DNA from: an uncultured Prevotella sp.
Lineage (GTDB): Bacteria > Bacteroidota > Bacteroidia > Bacteroidales > Bacteroidaceae
Direction: 5' to 3'
DNA length: 64,000 nucleotides
Assembly (NCBI RefSeq): GCF_937863835.1
Contig: NZ_CALMHT010000021.1
Location: forward strand, 1-64,000
Position numbers and translations under genes: made by a program. Under the pieces are notes generated by a model. The model did not search any database. It was not told the origin of the DNA and saw only the letters and a program-made list of their open reading frames with translations. Shown one piece after another: positions 51,797 to 61,969 of the stretch (within the stretch, counting starts at the first letter, position 1; each line of letters begins with the position of its first letter).

Positions 51797-52390
51797 TTAG
51801 ATTCTCTTTCCTTCGCTATGAAGTAGGTTCATAAATTCCTCGCGTGTCTTAGCCTGATTGAAAGCACCACTGAAGTCGCTTGTCGTGGTGATACTGTTTT
51901 GTTTTTCTACACCCCGCATCTGCATGCACATGTGTTTAGCTTCCACGACAACCATTACGCCAAGTGGTTTGAGTGTCTGTTGTATACATTCCTTTATCTG
52001 TAATGTCATACGTTCCTGCACTTGCAGACGATGACTGTATATGTCTACGACCCGTGCTATTTTGCTTAGTCCTGTGATATAGCCATTAGGTATATAGGCT
52101 ACGTGCACTTTTCCATAAAAAGGTAATAGATGATGTTCGCACAAAGAGAAGAAATCTATGTCTTTTACGATTACCATCTGATTGTATTTTTCTTCGAAGA
52201 GGGCATCAAGCAGCACTTGATGTGGATCCATACTATAACCGCGTGTCAGTACCTGCATAGCCTTGGCTACCCGCATCGGGGTTTTAAGAAGACCGTCGCG
52301 CTCGGTGTCTTCTCCTAAGAGTTTCAATATACTTTTGTAATGTGATGCCAGGCCGTCAAGACCATCGCGATATTCTGTTTCCGGATTCAT
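51797..52390 (-). CDS. folE: GTP cyclohydrolase I
   Basis: First step of folate synthesis, GTP to dihydroneopterin triphosphate. A 197-residue type I enzyme with the zinc ligands and catalytic residues in [23 protein letters not shown]-type motif [13 protein letters not shown] and [12 protein letters not shown]. It is the last gene of the DUF1599-DoxX/TpiA-SPOR-folE operon. Confidence 0.96.
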   Translation of the reverse strand: MNPETEYRDGLDGLASHYKSILKLLGEDTERDGLLKTPMRVAKAMQVLTRGYSMDPHQVLLDALFEEKYNQMVIVKDIDFFSLCEHHLLPFYGKVHVAYIPNGYITGLSKIARVVDIYSHRLQVQERMTLQIKECIQQTLKPLGVMVVVEAKHMCMQMRGVEKQNSITTTSDFSGAFNQAKTREEFMNLLHSEGKRI

Positions 52391-52403
52391 TGTCTATGTC
52401 TTA

Positions 52404-53087
52404 TTAATATTGTATACTGATCTTACCTTTTACGATACACGCCTGTCTATATCCAAGCCTTTGTACGTTGATAAGCATCCTGTGGGCTTCTTCGTATGAG
52501 CGGTAATTGCCTACACGGCATATCCAACGTGGTGAATAGAAATGTACATATATAGGTTGGTCAGGGTAGTTCATCTTGATGTCATTTCCGATATTTTGAG
52601 CTTTTTGTCGGTCGGATCTTCCATTCCCGCCTGCATAAGCCTGTACTCTGAATCCCGTCACCTTATAACTCTTACGCATCACTTTTTTGCGAAGGTCTAC
52701 GGTAGGGATGTCAATATCGAAATCGGTATCCTCAGTTTCAGTCGTTTTTGGTTTCGTAGTTGCTTCATTCTTCGGAGTCGTAACATGAGTTGGCTCATGT
52801 GTCGTCGTTCCACGTGCAATATCATGCGCGACAACCTTATCCGCATCCTCCTTCTTAACAGTAGTTGAATGTTGGCTAATCGGCTTTTTTACAGGTTGTT
52901 CTGTTTGCACTTTATGTGTAACAACAGTCTGCTTCCCGTTTACTAATTCGTCAATATCTTGACTTTCCTGTACCGTTACAGTTCCATGTCCAGGTACATC
53001 TTTCTGCAGATTATTCAGAAAATTCTGTGCTTGGACAACAGGTACGTTGAATAGAACGATTAATAATAAAGTGACGAATTGTTTCAT
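52404..53087 (-). CDS. SPOR-domain periplasmic protein
   Basis: An exported protein of about 227 residues with signal peptide (LLIVLFNVPVVQAQ), a Thr/Lys-rich linker (about 50-140), and a C-terminal SPOR domain (YKVTGFRVQAYAGGNGRSDR, VHFYSPRWICRVGNYRSYEEA) that should bind denuded peptidoglycan at division sites. I choose the ATG at 53087 (MKQFVTLLLI) because the signal peptide starts there; the track's 53141 adds 18 unrelated residues. Confidence 0.85.
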   Translation of the reverse strand: MKQFVTLLLIVLFNVPVVQAQNFLNNLQKDVPGHGTVTVQESQDIDELVNGKQTVVTHKVQTEQPVKKPISQHSTTVKKEDADKVVAHDIARGTTTHEPTHVTTPKNEATTKPKTTETEDTDFDIDIPTVDLRKKVMRKSYKVTGFRVQAYAGGNGRSDRQKAQNIGNDIKMNYPDQPIYVHFYSPRWICRVGNYRSYEEAHRMLINVQRLGYRQACIVKGKISIQY

Positions 53088-53150
53088 TTTGGTTCTGTTT
53101 TGAAATATCGCAGACCTATAATGCAATAGGTCTGCGATCATATAGATTAA

Positions 53151-53912
53151 TTATTTCTTCCAAGCGTCGATGATACCCTTGAAGTCTGCGGCTTTCAGAG
53201 AAGCGCCACCGATAAGACCACCGTCGATATCAGGTTTAGCGAACAACTCAGGAGCGTTGGAAGCTTTACAACTACCGCCATATAGGATAGATGTATCCTC
53301 TGCAACCTGCTTGCCGTACTTGTCTGCTACACAACTGCGGATGTATGCGTGAATCTCTTCAGCCTGGTCAGCAGTGGCAGTCTTGCCTGTACCGATAGCC
53401 CAGATTGGTTCGTAAGCGATAATGATATTTTTGAATTCAGCCTCTGTAAGATTGAATACGCTACCAGCCAATTCAGCCTTAACGACCTCATTCTGTTTGT
53501 TTGCTTCACGCTCTTCCAGACTTTCACCGATACAGAAGATAACCTTCAGACCATTCTTCAGTGCGAGAAGAACTTTCTCTTTCAGAATCTCAGGAGTTTC
53601 TGCGTAATAACCGCGACGCTCGCTGTGACCTAAGATAACATACTGAGCACCAGTACTCTTTACCATCTCTGCAGAAACTTCTCCAGTGTATGCACCCTTC
53701 TCTTTGTCAGCGCAGTTTTCAGCACTAAGACCGATGATGTCCTGATTCAGGAACTGAGCGATAGAAGCCAGGTGGATGAATGGTGTACCGATGATAACAC
53801 CACAATTAGGCTTTTCAGCTGTTAATGTCTCGTTCAACTCTTTTGCAAGAGCGATACCATCTTGCAGGTTCATGTTCATTTTCCAGTTGCCTGCTACAAT
53901 TTTCTTTCTCAT
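53151..53912 (-). other. tpiA: Triosephosphate isomerase domain / possible internal start
   Basis: The TPI part starts at an internal ATG at 53912 and is 253 residues long, the normal full length. All catalytic positions are present: Lys in GNWKMN, His in ILGHSER, Glu in [11 protein letters not shown], and the phosphate-binding YGGSCKASN and GGLIGGASL. The A-rich sequence before the ATG (AAACATAAGAAAATG) is like other Bacteroidetes start sites, so a free TPI could also be made by internal initiation. Confidence 0.8.
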
Positions 53913-55226
53913 TTTCTTATGTTTTAAAAGTTGATATATTTTGTTAGACTTCTCTTTATTCTTTACCCATTTGCTCCAAGCCCATGTACGGTCGGCCAAC
54001 GTCAGTAATACCAGCGGCAGTACAAACCAAAGTACAATTTTCAATATTTTGCCTGGTACGGAATCTTCGGGCATCGAACCTATTTCACTTTTCTCGAGAC
54101 GTTTGTTCAACTGTGTCTCGTCCGGCAGTGAATTGTGACTCCATTTGCGTATGATTGTACCATTCTTAATCAACATCAAACCCGGATTACTCCTGATGAT
54201 TGTTTTAAGAGTCGTCTCGTCTGTATTGCAAAATGGATATTCCGCACCCGTCATATCCTGCCATCTCGTTATGGCCTTTCCTGTGCTTGCGGTAAGACAT
54301 AAGAACCGGTACCCGTTATCATGGCAATATTCATATATCTGATTGATCTGGTCGAGTTGACTGTCGTCCGCCACTTCTAGATGAGGAGATATCAGCAGAA
54401 AGGAATATCCTTTGTAGTTAAGTATCTGATCTGTTATGTCTTCGCCGTCATCGGTCTTCTGTATAGAGAAGTCGTGGATGGGCGGTACATATCCCTCGGA
54501 TGTTTGAATTGTCTTGCTGTCGATGAATTTCCATGTCGAATCGGGATAATTCTCTGTCGTAAATTCCTTACGCTGTCCGTTCTTCTCCAGTATGAAAGTG
54601 GTTTCAAACTGAGGTTGTTTCGCATTGGCCGGAATTTCCATGCCTTTCTTGATGTTCGCTCCGATATGATAGGGCCGGAAATCAAACAGAGGCAGATTGT
54701 ATAGACAGTAACCTGATATGAACAGGATGAAAACAATCGTGTAATTGATTACGATCCACTGATTGCTTTTGCTGACGAATCTTACCATTCGGAGAGGATT
54801 GATACATACTGTTATGGTAGCCATAAGCAATATGATGTTCTTGAAGAATGTCTGCCAGTTGGTCAGCTTCAGTGCATCACCGAAACATCCGCAATCACTT
54901 ACTGGGTCAGTCAGCGCAATCCATAATGTGATGATTGTCATCACAGATATGAACGCGAGAATAATTCTGGACACGATACGTCTGCGTATGGCAAAGAGTA
55001 ACAGAATTCCTAAACTGAATTCCAAAGCAGACAACAGTATGGAGACTGCCAGCGTAATGTAATCAGGTATATATTCGGCAATATGCATCGCCTCCAGATA
55101 ATCCGTTATCTTGTATAGTGTGCCCAACGGATCGACGGCCTTAACGAATCCTGAGAATATAAAAGTTATAGCCAGTAGAAATCTACAGACATTGGTAATC
55201 AAATATTTCAAGAATTTGACAGTCAT
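53151..55226 (-). CDS. DoxX/thioredoxin-like membrane protein fused in frame to triosephosphate isomerase
   Basis: A single 691-residue frame. Residues 1 to about 150 are a DoxX-type four-helix membrane unit ([20 protein letters not shown]), about 175-385 a periplasmic thioredoxin-like domain of the kind seen in BT_3928-type proteins ([11 protein letters not shown], without a CxxC), then a last membrane helix ([16 protein letters not shown]). From residue 439 a complete triosephosphate isomerase follows. In related genomes these are two adjacent genes; here no stop lies between them (the boundary reads [10 protein letters not shown] then MRKKIVAG). The last helix puts the TPI domain in the cytoplasm, so a working fusion is topologically possible. 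A one-base change or sequencing error is the alternative. Confidence 0.85.
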   Translation of the reverse strand: MTVKFLKYLITNVCRFLLAITFIFSGFVKAVDPLGTLYKITDYLEAMHIAEYIPDYITLAVSILLSALEFSLGILLLFAIRRRIVSRIILAFISVMTIITLWIALTDPVSDCGCFGDALKLTNWQTFFKNIILLMATITVCINPLRMVRFVSKSNQWIVINYTIVFILFISGYCLYNLPLFDFRPYHIGANIKKGMEIPANAKQPQFETTFILEKNGQRKEFTTENYPDSTWKFIDSKTIQTSEGYVPPIHDFSIQKTDDGEDITDQILNYKGYSFLLISPHLEVADDSQLDQINQIYEYCHDNGYRFLCLTASTGKAITRWQDMTGAEYPFCNTDETTLKTIIRSNPGLMLIKNGTIIRKWSHNSLPDETQLNKRLEKSEIGSMPEDSVPGKILKIVLWFVLPLVLLTLADRTWAWSKWVKNKEKSNKIYQLLKHKKMRKKIVAGNWKMNMNLQDGIALAKELNETLTAEKPNCGVIIGTPFIHLASIAQFLNQDIIGLSAENCADKEKGAYTGEVSAEMVKSTGAQYVILGHSERRGYYAETPEILKEKVLLALKNGLKVIFCIGESLEEREANKQNEVVKAELAGSVFNLTEAEFKNIIIAYEPIWAIGTGKTATADQAEEIHAYIRSCVADKYGKQVAEDTSILYGGSCKASNAPELFAKPDIDGGLIGGASLKAADFKGIIDAWKK

Positions 55227-55229
55227 TGC

Positions 55230-55784
55230 TTACTCTCCGTATGTGAGCTTGATAACACCGAATACGGCGTAATTGATGATATCCATATAGTTCGCGTCGA
55301 TTCCCTCTGATACGAGTGTCTCACCCTTCAGATTCTCAATTTCCTTGATCCTCTCTATTTTTGTTAATATGAAATCCGTATAACTGCTTACGCGCATAGA
55401 TCTCCATGCCTCATCGTAGTCGTGGTTCTTTTTCTTCATCAGTTCCAGAGCCTCGTTGGCATATTTATCATACATCGTCATGGCTTTGTCACTGCCCATG
55501 TCTACCGTATCGGCAAATCCCAGTTCCAGTTGTATCAGTCCTATAATACCGTAGTTGATAAGCGCCACGAACTCAGGTCTGATACCTTCGCCGACCAGTG
55601 ATTCTTTCTTTATTTCAAGACTACGTATCCGTTTTGCTTTTATGAACAATTGGTCTGTCAGGGCAGTAGGGCGCAATATTCGCCATGATGCCCTGTAATC
55701 GTGCAATTTCTTCTCAAAGAGAGAGCGACATTCGGTCATAACACTCTCGAATTGAGCTTCTGTACTAATTGATTCTTTTGACAT
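55230..55784 (-). CDS. DUF1599 protein with duplicated domain
   Basis: A 184-residue protein made of two similar halves: LHDYRASWRILRPTALTDQL and NHDYDEAWRSMRVSSYTDFI, each followed by an IK-RIxxxE helix and a GEGI/SEGI-INY motif. DUF1599 was proposed as a nucleotide-modification-associated domain; its role is unknown. I prefer the ATG at 55784 (MSKESIST) over the track's 55832, which would lie upstream of the promoter. First gene of the operon with DoxX/TpiA, SPOR and folE. Confidence 0.85.
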   Translation of the reverse strand: MSKESISTEAQFESVMTECRSLFEKKLHDYRASWRILRPTALTDQLFIKAKRIRSLEIKKESLVGEGIRPEFVALINYGIIGLIQLELGFADTVDMGSDKAMTMYDKYANEALELMKKKNHDYDEAWRSMRVSSYTDFILTKIERIKEIENLKGETLVSEGIDANYMDIINYAVFGVIKLTYGE

Positions 55785-55801
55785 ATCATTAAAATTGGTG
55801 G

Positions 55802-55833
55802 CAAAATTAATCATTTTATATGAAAACAGCAAA
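55802..55833 (-). promoter_or_regulatory. Promoter of the DUF1599-DoxX/TpiA-SPOR-folE operon
   Basis: Minus strand TTTG (55830-55833), 20 bases, TAATTTTG (55802-55809). It is divergent from the cca promoter, 18 bases away. Confidence 0.75.
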
Positions 55834-55850
55834 TATAATTAATTTTTTTG

Positions 55851-55858
55851 TACCTTTG
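55851..55858 (+). promoter_or_regulatory. -7 element of the CCA-adding enzyme gene
   Basis: TACCTTTG followed by CATCCGC, a perfect -7 match with a leader of about 17 bases. A clean -33 TTTG is not seen at 19-20 bases because that region is shared with the divergent promoter. Confidence 0.6.
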
Positions 55859-55881
55859 CATCCGCTAAAGAAATAATAAGA

Positions 55882-57309
55882 ATGAAGTTTTTGTCAAATC
55901 AGGATTTAGCTGTTATTCTCGATAAAGATATTTTTCATAAAATCTCCGACGCAGCTGATAGTTTGGGCGTGGAGTGTTATGTTGTAGGTGGATATGTAAG
56001 GGATTTATTCCTTGAACGTCCGTCTAATGATATAGATGTCGTTGTTGTCGGAAGTGGAATACAGGTCGCCGATGCCCTTAAAAAAGAGTTGGGTAGAAAG
56101 GCACGTATCACGGTGTTCCGTAATTTCGGGACGGCGCAGGTGAAATATAAAGACATGGAAGTGGAATTTGTCGGTGCCCGGAAGGAAAGCTATAGTCATG
56201 ATTCGCGTAAACCTATTGTTGAAGATGGTACTTTGGAGGATGACCAAAACCGCAGGGATTTTACAATTAATGCCATGGCCGTATGTCTGAACAGTTCACG
56301 ATTCGGTGAATTGGTAGACCCTTTTGATGGTTTGACTGACATGGAAGATGGTATCATCCGAACCCCTTTAGATCCTGATATCACATTTTCAGACGACCCT
56401 TTACGTATGATGCGTTGTGTCAGGTTCGCCACCCAATTGAATTTCTTTATAGAAGATGAAACATTTGAGGCTCTTGAACGTAACACTGACAGACTCAAGA
56501 TTGTAAGCGGCGAACGTATTAAGGATGAACTCAACAAAATCATGATGACTCCTACACCGAGTAAGGGATTTGTGGAACTCCAACGTTGCGGACTCCTTCA
56601 TGTTGTGCTTCCCGAACTGTCTGTTTTGGATATTATCGAAACAAAGGACGGACGGGCCCATAAGAATAATTTTTATCATACATTGGAGGTCCTTGATAAC
56701 GTATGTCGCAAATCGGATAATCTATGGCTCAGATGGGCTGCCCTTATGCATGATTTGGGTAAAACCAAATGCAAGCGATGGGACCCCGTTGCCGGATGGA
56801 CTTTCTATAATCACAATATAGTTGGATCCAAGATGGTTCCCGTGATATTCCGTCGACTTATGCTGCCGATGGATGGTAAGATGAAATATGTACAGAAACT
56901 TGTCGACCTCCACATGCGTCCGATAGCGATAGCTGACGAGGTTGTCACGGACAGTGCCGTACGTCGACTCCTTAATGATGCCGGCGATGATATTGATGAT
57001 CTGATGACATTGTGCGAGGCTGATATTACAAGTAAAAATTCAATAAGGAAACAACGATTCCTGGATAATTTCCGTATCGTAAGAAATAAATTGGCGGAAC
57101 TGAAAGAGAAAGATTATAAACGTTTGCTGCAGCCATGTATAGATGGAAATGAAATCATGGAGATGTTTCATCTTAAACCTTGTCGCGAGGTGGGTATGCT
57201 CAAACAGGCGCTGAAAGATGCTGTGCTTGATAACAAAGTTGAAAATGAACGAGAACCTTTAATGAAACTCTTATTGGACAAAGCGCAGAAAATGGGACTA
57301 GTTAAATAG
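55882..57309 (+). CDS. CCA tRNA nucleotidyltransferase with HD domain
   Basis: A 475-residue enzyme that adds or repairs the 3' CCA of tRNAs; both tRNA genes in this window lack an encoded CCA and need it. Nucleotidyltransferase motif is VGGYVRDLFLERPSNDIDVV, followed by the neck region RRDFTINAMAV and DPLRMMRCVRFATQL, and a C-terminal HD phosphohydrolase domain (RWAALMHDLGKTKC). The HD domain gives 2',3'-cyclic phosphodiesterase activity in homologues. Confidence 0.95.
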   Translation: MKFLSNQDLAVILDKDIFHKISDAADSLGVECYVVGGYVRDLFLERPSNDIDVVVVGSGIQVADALKKELGRKARITVFRNFGTAQVKYKDMEVEFVGARKESYSHDSRKPIVEDGTLEDDQNRRDFTINAMAVCLNSSRFGELVDPFDGLTDMEDGIIRTPLDPDITFSDDPLRMMRCVRFATQLNFFIEDETFEALERNTDRLKIVSGERIKDELNKIMMTPTPSKGFVELQRCGLLHVVLPELSVLDIIETKDGRAHKNNFYHTLEVLDNVCRKSDNLWLRWAALMHDLGKTKCKRWDPVAGWTFYNHNIVGSKMVPVIFRRLMLPMDGKMKYVQKLVDLHMRPIAIADEVVTDSAVRRLLNDAGDDIDDLMTLCEADITSKNSIRKQRFLDNFRIVRNKLAELKEKDYKRLLQPCIDGNEIMEMFHLKPCREVGMLKQALKDAVLDNKVENEREPLMKLLLDKAQKMGLVK

Positions 57310-57381
57310 TATTTTCAATGCTAATATTCTGAAAAACTCATAGCATATATAGTAAGATATGTTAAATATTATATGTGGAGG

Positions 57382-57412
57382 TTGTAACCTTTACATTGTT
57401 TATGTAACTTTG
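57382..57412 (+). promoter_or_regulatory. Promoter of the RND efflux operon
   Basis: TTG (57382-57384), 20 bases, TAACTTTG (57405-57412). GGTTGTAACC overlaps the -33 box as an inverted repeat with a 2-base centre, and GTAAC recurs before the -7 box, hinting at a regulator site. No TetR/MarR gene is adjacent. Confidence 0.6.
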
Positions 57413-57494
57413 CACTCCGAAAACTAATTATCTCAAAAAAGTTTTCAAGAGAGATATATGATTAAAATATAAATGTATTAGTATATAATTAGGT

Positions 57495-58697
57495 ATGAAA
57501 AAGAACAAATTGATGTTGATTTTTGCCTTGGCAGCCATACTGGTGTCGTGTGGCGGTAGTAAGAAACAAGGTAAACCGGATTTTGGCGATGATCAGTACG
57601 CCGTAAGAACAATACAGACACAGCCTACAGAGTTGCAGACTACTTATCCTGCAATCATCAAAGGTGTGCAAGATGTTGAAATCCGTCCGAAAGTTTCAGG
57701 ATTTATCACAAGATTATGTGTCCATGAAGGACAAGTTGTAAGAGCCGGTCAGTTATTATTCGTAATTGATAATGTAACTTATGCTGCGGCTGCCCGTCAG
57801 GCCAGAGCCGCTGTGAATTCAGCCAAAGCTCAGTTGAATACATCCCGTTTGACCTATAACAATAATTTGAAATTGTTTAAGAATAATGTTATTGGTTCGT
57901 ATGAATTGCAGTCGGCCAAGAATTCACTGGAGTCGGCGATGGCTTCTCTGGCACAGGCCGAGGCCAGTTATGTATCAGCCAAGCAGAATCTTGATTTCTG
58001 TTATGTGACAAGCCCTGCCAACGGCGTAGTAGGCGACCTTCCATATAAGGTAGGTGCATTGGTAAGTGCATCAAGTCAGGAACCGCTGACAAGAGTCTCT
58101 AATATATCTACCATGCAAGTCTATTTCTCTATGACAGAGAAAGATCTTCTTGAAATGACCAAAACAGCTGGTGGACTTCACGCTGCCATCAAGGATTATC
58201 CACCTGTAAAACTGCAGTTGGCCGATGGTACTATCTACGATCATAATGGTAGGGTAGCTACTGTAAGTGGAGTCATAGACCAAACTACAGGTTCCGTATC
58301 AATACGTGCCGACTTTGTTAATCCTGAGCATCTTCTTAAGAGTGGCGGTTCTGGTTCTATTGTTGTTCCTCACACCAATACAAACGCTATCATTATTCCT
58401 CAGGATGCGGTAGCTGATGTTCAGGACAAACATTTCGTATATATCGTAGGCGAAGGCAATAAAGTGAAATATACTGCTGTGACGGTAGATGCCAATAACG
58501 ATGGCAATAATTATATTATCACAAGCGGACTTCGCCCTGGAGACCGTATTGTTGTAAAAGGAATTTCATCTCTTACCGACGGAATGAAGATTACTCCTCT
58601 TACAGAGGCACAGTATGCCGAGAAAATAAAGAAGACACAGGCATTGGGAGCTGACCAAAGTGATATCAGCAAACTGAAGAAAGACTTTGGCAAGTAA
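57495..58697 (+). CDS. RND multidrug efflux adaptor lipoprotein (AcrA-like)
   Basis: A 400-residue periplasmic adaptor with lipobox (ILVSCGGS). Lipoyl halves IRPKVSGFITRLCVHEGQVV and VTSPANGVVGDLPYKVGALV flank an alpha-hairpin (about residues 100-160), followed by beta-barrel and membrane-proximal domains (IIPQDAVADVQDKHFVYIV). The organisation matches the hydrophobe/amphiphile (HAE1) systems. First gene of a three- or four-gene operon. Confidence 0.93.
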   Translation: MKKNKLMLIFALAAILVSCGGSKKQGKPDFGDDQYAVRTIQTQPTELQTTYPAIIKGVQDVEIRPKVSGFITRLCVHEGQVVRAGQLLFVIDNVTYAAAARQARAAVNSAKAQLNTSRLTYNNNLKLFKNNVIGSYELQSAKNSLESAMASLAQAEASYVSAKQNLDFCYVTSPANGVVGDLPYKVGALVSASSQEPLTRVSNISTMQVYFSMTEKDLLEMTKTAGGLHAAIKDYPPVKLQLADGTIYDHNGRVATVSGVIDQTTGSVSIRADFVNPEHLLKSGGSGSIVVPHTNTNAIIIPQDAVADVQDKHFVYIVGEGNKVKYTAVTVDANNDGNNYIITSGLRPGDRIVVKGISSLTDGMKITPLTEAQYAEKIKKTQALGADQSDISKLKKDFGK

Positions 58698-58724
58698 TAC
58701 GTATTATAGAAAGATTGAAAATAC

Positions 58725-61700
58725 ATGAAACTAGATAAATTTATAAAACGCCCTGTACTGTCAACGGTAATTTCTATCTTGATAGTAATATTGGGTATCA
58801 TAGGACTTATATCACTGCCTATTGAGCAGTATCCTGATATCGCGCCGCCTACTATTATGGTTCGCGCATATTATCCTGGAGCCAATGCCCAGACAGTGTT
58901 GAATTCAGTCCTTGCTCCCTTGGAGGAACAGATTAATGGTGTGGAAGGAATGACCTATATGACTTCTTCCGCCACCAATGACGGTTCTGCTAGTATTACC
59001 GTATACTTCAAGCAGGGTATGAATGCCGATATGGCACAGGTCAATGTTCAGAACCGTGTGTCACAGGCTAGTGCTCTGTTGCCTTCCGAGGTTACTCAGG
59101 GAGGTGTCACGGTCATGAAACGTCAGACATCCACTGTATTGTTGTTCGCATTGGTTAGTCCTGATAACAAATATGATGAGAAGTTCTTGGCCAACTATGC
59201 CAACATTAACATTATTCCTGCCGTAAAGCGTGTTAATGGAGTAGGAGACTGCGAATCGTTCGGAACGAAGAATTATACCATGCGTTTATGGCTCGATCCG
59301 GCCAAAATGAAGCAGCATAATCTGATTCCTTCTGATATTTCGGCAGCCCTTGCCGGTCAGAACGTGGAAGCTGCTCCTGGTAAATTCGGAGAACAGAGCA
59401 ATAATCAATATGAATATACCATTCGATATAAAGGTCGTCTCAAAACACCTGAAGAGTTTGGTAACATGATAATTTCCAGTGATCAGAACGGACAGACTCT
59501 TCGTGTAAAGGATGTTGCCCGCGTAGAGATGGGTGCACTCTATTATTCTGTAATTCAGGCACTGAACGGTCATCCTAGTACGATGATGATGGTCACTCAG
59601 ACAGCAGGTTCTAATGCTACCCAGATTGCCAACGATGTGAAGAAAACGTTGGAATCGCAGAAGGAATTATTCCCTCCAGGTCTAGAGGTTAAGTACATGC
59701 AGGATGTTACCGAGTTTATCAATGCATCCATAGCCGACCTGGTAAAGACCTTGTTCGAGGCTTTCGTACTTGTGTTTATCGTGGTTTATATATTCCTGCA
59801 AGACTTCCGTTCCACACTCATTCCGCTTGTTGCGGTTCCGGTGTCGTTAATCGGTACGTTCTTCTTCTTATATGTATTCGGGTTCTCTATCAACCTGCTT
59901 ACCCTTGCCGCTCTAGTGCTAGCGATAGCCATAGTGGTCGATGATGCCATAGTGGTCGTTGAGGCCGTCCATGCGAAGTTGGACTTAGGTTATAAATCGG
60001 CACGCCTTGCGTCTATAGATGCGATGAACGAAATATCGGGAGCTATCATATCAATCACGTTGGTGATGGCATCTGTGTTCATACCGGTATCATTTATCGG
60101 TGGAACATCAGGTACATTCTATAAGGAGTTCGGTATTACGATGGCCATTGCCATTGTCATTTCCGCTGTCAATGCGTTGACATTGTCTCCAGCCCTTTGT
60201 GCGATGCTTCTTAAACCGAAGAATCTTGATGGTTCTGCACGTAAATTGAGTGCTATTGACCGTTTCCATGTCGGATTCAATACAGCATATACTAAGATAC
60301 AAGGTAAATACAAAGTTGGTGTCCGCCACTTGGTAGAACATCCAGTTATCGCAAGTTTGATAGTCATTATTGGTATTGCCGTATTAGGCATCACCGCAAT
60401 GAATACAAAAACAGGACTTGTGCCTGACGAGGATACCGGAACGTTGTTCTGTACCGTATCCACTCCTCCGGGTACCAGTCTGAAGAAAACGAATGCAGTA
60501 ATGGACCAGGTCGACTCTATGTTAGCCACTAACCCAGCTATTGATGCAAGTCTGCGTATCACAGGTTACAACTTCATAGCAGGTCAGGGTTCCAACCAAG
60601 GTACATTCGTCATCAAACTGAAACCGTTCGAAGAGCGTAGTAAGGCTGAAGGTATACTTAAATATATTGGTGTGCACAATGAAGGTTCTACCATGATACT
60701 GGGTATGATATACAAGCAGACTGCAGCTATCAAGGGTGCACAGATACTTGCATTCCAGCCACCTATGGTACAGGGATTCTCTGCCACTAACGGTTTGACA
60801 TTCTCTATGCAGGACCGTACCGGTGGAAGTGTAGACAAGTTCTTCAATATTACACAGAAGTTCCTTGCAGAACTCAACAAGCGTCCTGAAATCAGTAACG
60901 CTATGACATCATACAATTCCAACTATCCTCAATTCATTATAGATGTTGATGTTGCCAAATGTAAGCAGAGCGGTATACAACCGAGTACCGTACTGACCAC
61001 AATGCAAGGTTATTTCGGAGGACTCTATGCTAGTAACTTCAATGCATACGGTAAGCTGTTCCGTGTGTATATACAGGCGGATCCAAGTGCACGTGCAGAT
61101 GTCAAGAGTCTCAATAATATTTATGTCCGTACGTCAGCAGGAACGATGGCACCAATCAACGAATATGTAAAACTGACCAAGGTTTATGGTCCTCAGGACA
61201 TTAACCGTTTCAACCTGTTTACATCTATTAATGTCAATGCATCGGCAGGTGACGGATATTCTTCAGGAGATGCCATCAAGGCTATAGCCGAAGTGGCCAA
61301 GACCAGTCTGCCGGCAGGATATACTTATGATTTTTCGGGTCTTACCCGTTCAGAACAGGAATCAAGCAATTCCACGATGCTTATATTCTTACTCTGTATC
61401 ATGTTCGTTTACCTGATTCTGAGTGCACAGTATGAGAGTTATCTGTTGCCATTGTCAGTAATTCTGTCTATACCGTTCGGACTTGCAGGTGCCTACCTGT
61501 TTACCAATATGTTCGGTAAGAACAATGATATCTATATGCAGATTGCACTGATTATGCTGATCGGACTTCTAGCCAAGAACGCCATTCTTATTGTGCAGTT
61601 CGCTTTGGAGCGCCGTCAGACTGGTATGGCAGTGTCGTGGTCGGCAGTACTAGGAGCTGGAGCCCGTCTCCGTCCTATCCTGATGACTTCTCTCGCTATG

Positions 61701-61955
61701 ATCATCGGTTTGGCTCCAATGCTTATTCCTACAGGAGTAGGAGCGAACGGTAACCTTACTTTGGGTGCGGCAGCTATCGGCGGTATGCTTATAGGTATGC
61801 TCTGTCAGATTATGGTAGTGCCTGCTCTGTTCTATATCTTTGAGACTTTGCAGGAGAAGATCAAGCCTATCGAGTTTGAAGACGAGAATACCTCTTTGGT
61901 AGATACTGAACTGGCGCAATATACCCGTCCAAAGGAATTGCAGAAGAACGATTAG
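58725..61955 (+). CDS. RND multidrug efflux permease (AcrB/HAE1 family)
   Basis: A 1076-residue proton-driven exporter with 12 membrane helices and two large periplasmic loops. Key signs: FIKRPVLSTVISILIVILG, YPDIAPPTIMVRAYYPGANA, the TM4 proton-relay pair in LAIAIVVDDAIVVVEAVHA (two Asp), and GLLAKNAILIVQFA in TM10 (Lys relay). It differs from the metal-type RND in this window by the DD pair, so it likely exports drugs, bile acids or lipids. Confidence 0.95.
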   Translation: MKLDKFIKRPVLSTVISILIVILGIIGLISLPIEQYPDIAPPTIMVRAYYPGANAQTVLNSVLAPLEEQINGVEGMTYMTSSATNDGSASITVYFKQGMNADMAQVNVQNRVSQASALLPSEVTQGGVTVMKRQTSTVLLFALVSPDNKYDEKFLANYANINIIPAVKRVNGVGDCESFGTKNYTMRLWLDPAKMKQHNLIPSDISAALAGQNVEAAPGKFGEQSNNQYEYTIRYKGRLKTPEEFGNMIISSDQNGQTLRVKDVARVEMGALYYSVIQALNGHPSTMMMVTQTAGSNATQIANDVKKTLESQKELFPPGLEVKYMQDVTEFINASIADLVKTLFEAFVLVFIVVYIFLQDFRSTLIPLVAVPVSLIGTFFFLYVFGFSINLLTLAALVLAIAIVVDDAIVVVEAVHAKLDLGYKSARLASIDAMNEISGAIISITLVMASVFIPVSFIGGTSGTFYKEFGITMAIAIVISAVNALTLSPALCAMLLKPKNLDGSARKLSAIDRFHVGFNTAYTKIQGKYKVGVRHLVEHPVIASLIVIIGIAVLGITAMNTKTGLVPDEDTGTLFCTVSTPPGTSLKKTNAVMDQVDSMLATNPAIDASLRITGYNFIAGQGSNQGTFVIKLKPFEERSKAEGILKYIGVHNEGSTMILGMIYKQTAAIKGAQILAFQPPMVQGFSATNGLTFSMQDRTGGSVDKFFNITQKFLAELNKRPEISNAMTSYNSNYPQFIIDVDVAKCKQSGIQPSTVLTTMQGYFGGLYASNFNAYGKLFRVYIQADPSARADVKSLNNIYVRTSAGTMAPINEYVKLTKVYGPQDINRFNLFTSINVNASAGDGYSSGDAIKAIAEVAKTSLPAGYTYDFSGLTRSEQESSNSTMLIFLLCIMFVYLILSAQYESYLLPLSVILSIPFGLAGAYLFTNMFGKNNDIYMQIALIMLIGLLAKNAILIVQFALERRQTGMAVSWSAVLGAGARLRPILMTSLAMIIGLAPMLIPTGVGANGNLTLGAAAIGGMLIGMLCQIMVVPALFYIFETLQEKIKPIEFEDENTSLVDTELAQYTRPKELQKND

Positions 61956-61969
61956 AATATAGAGAAATT

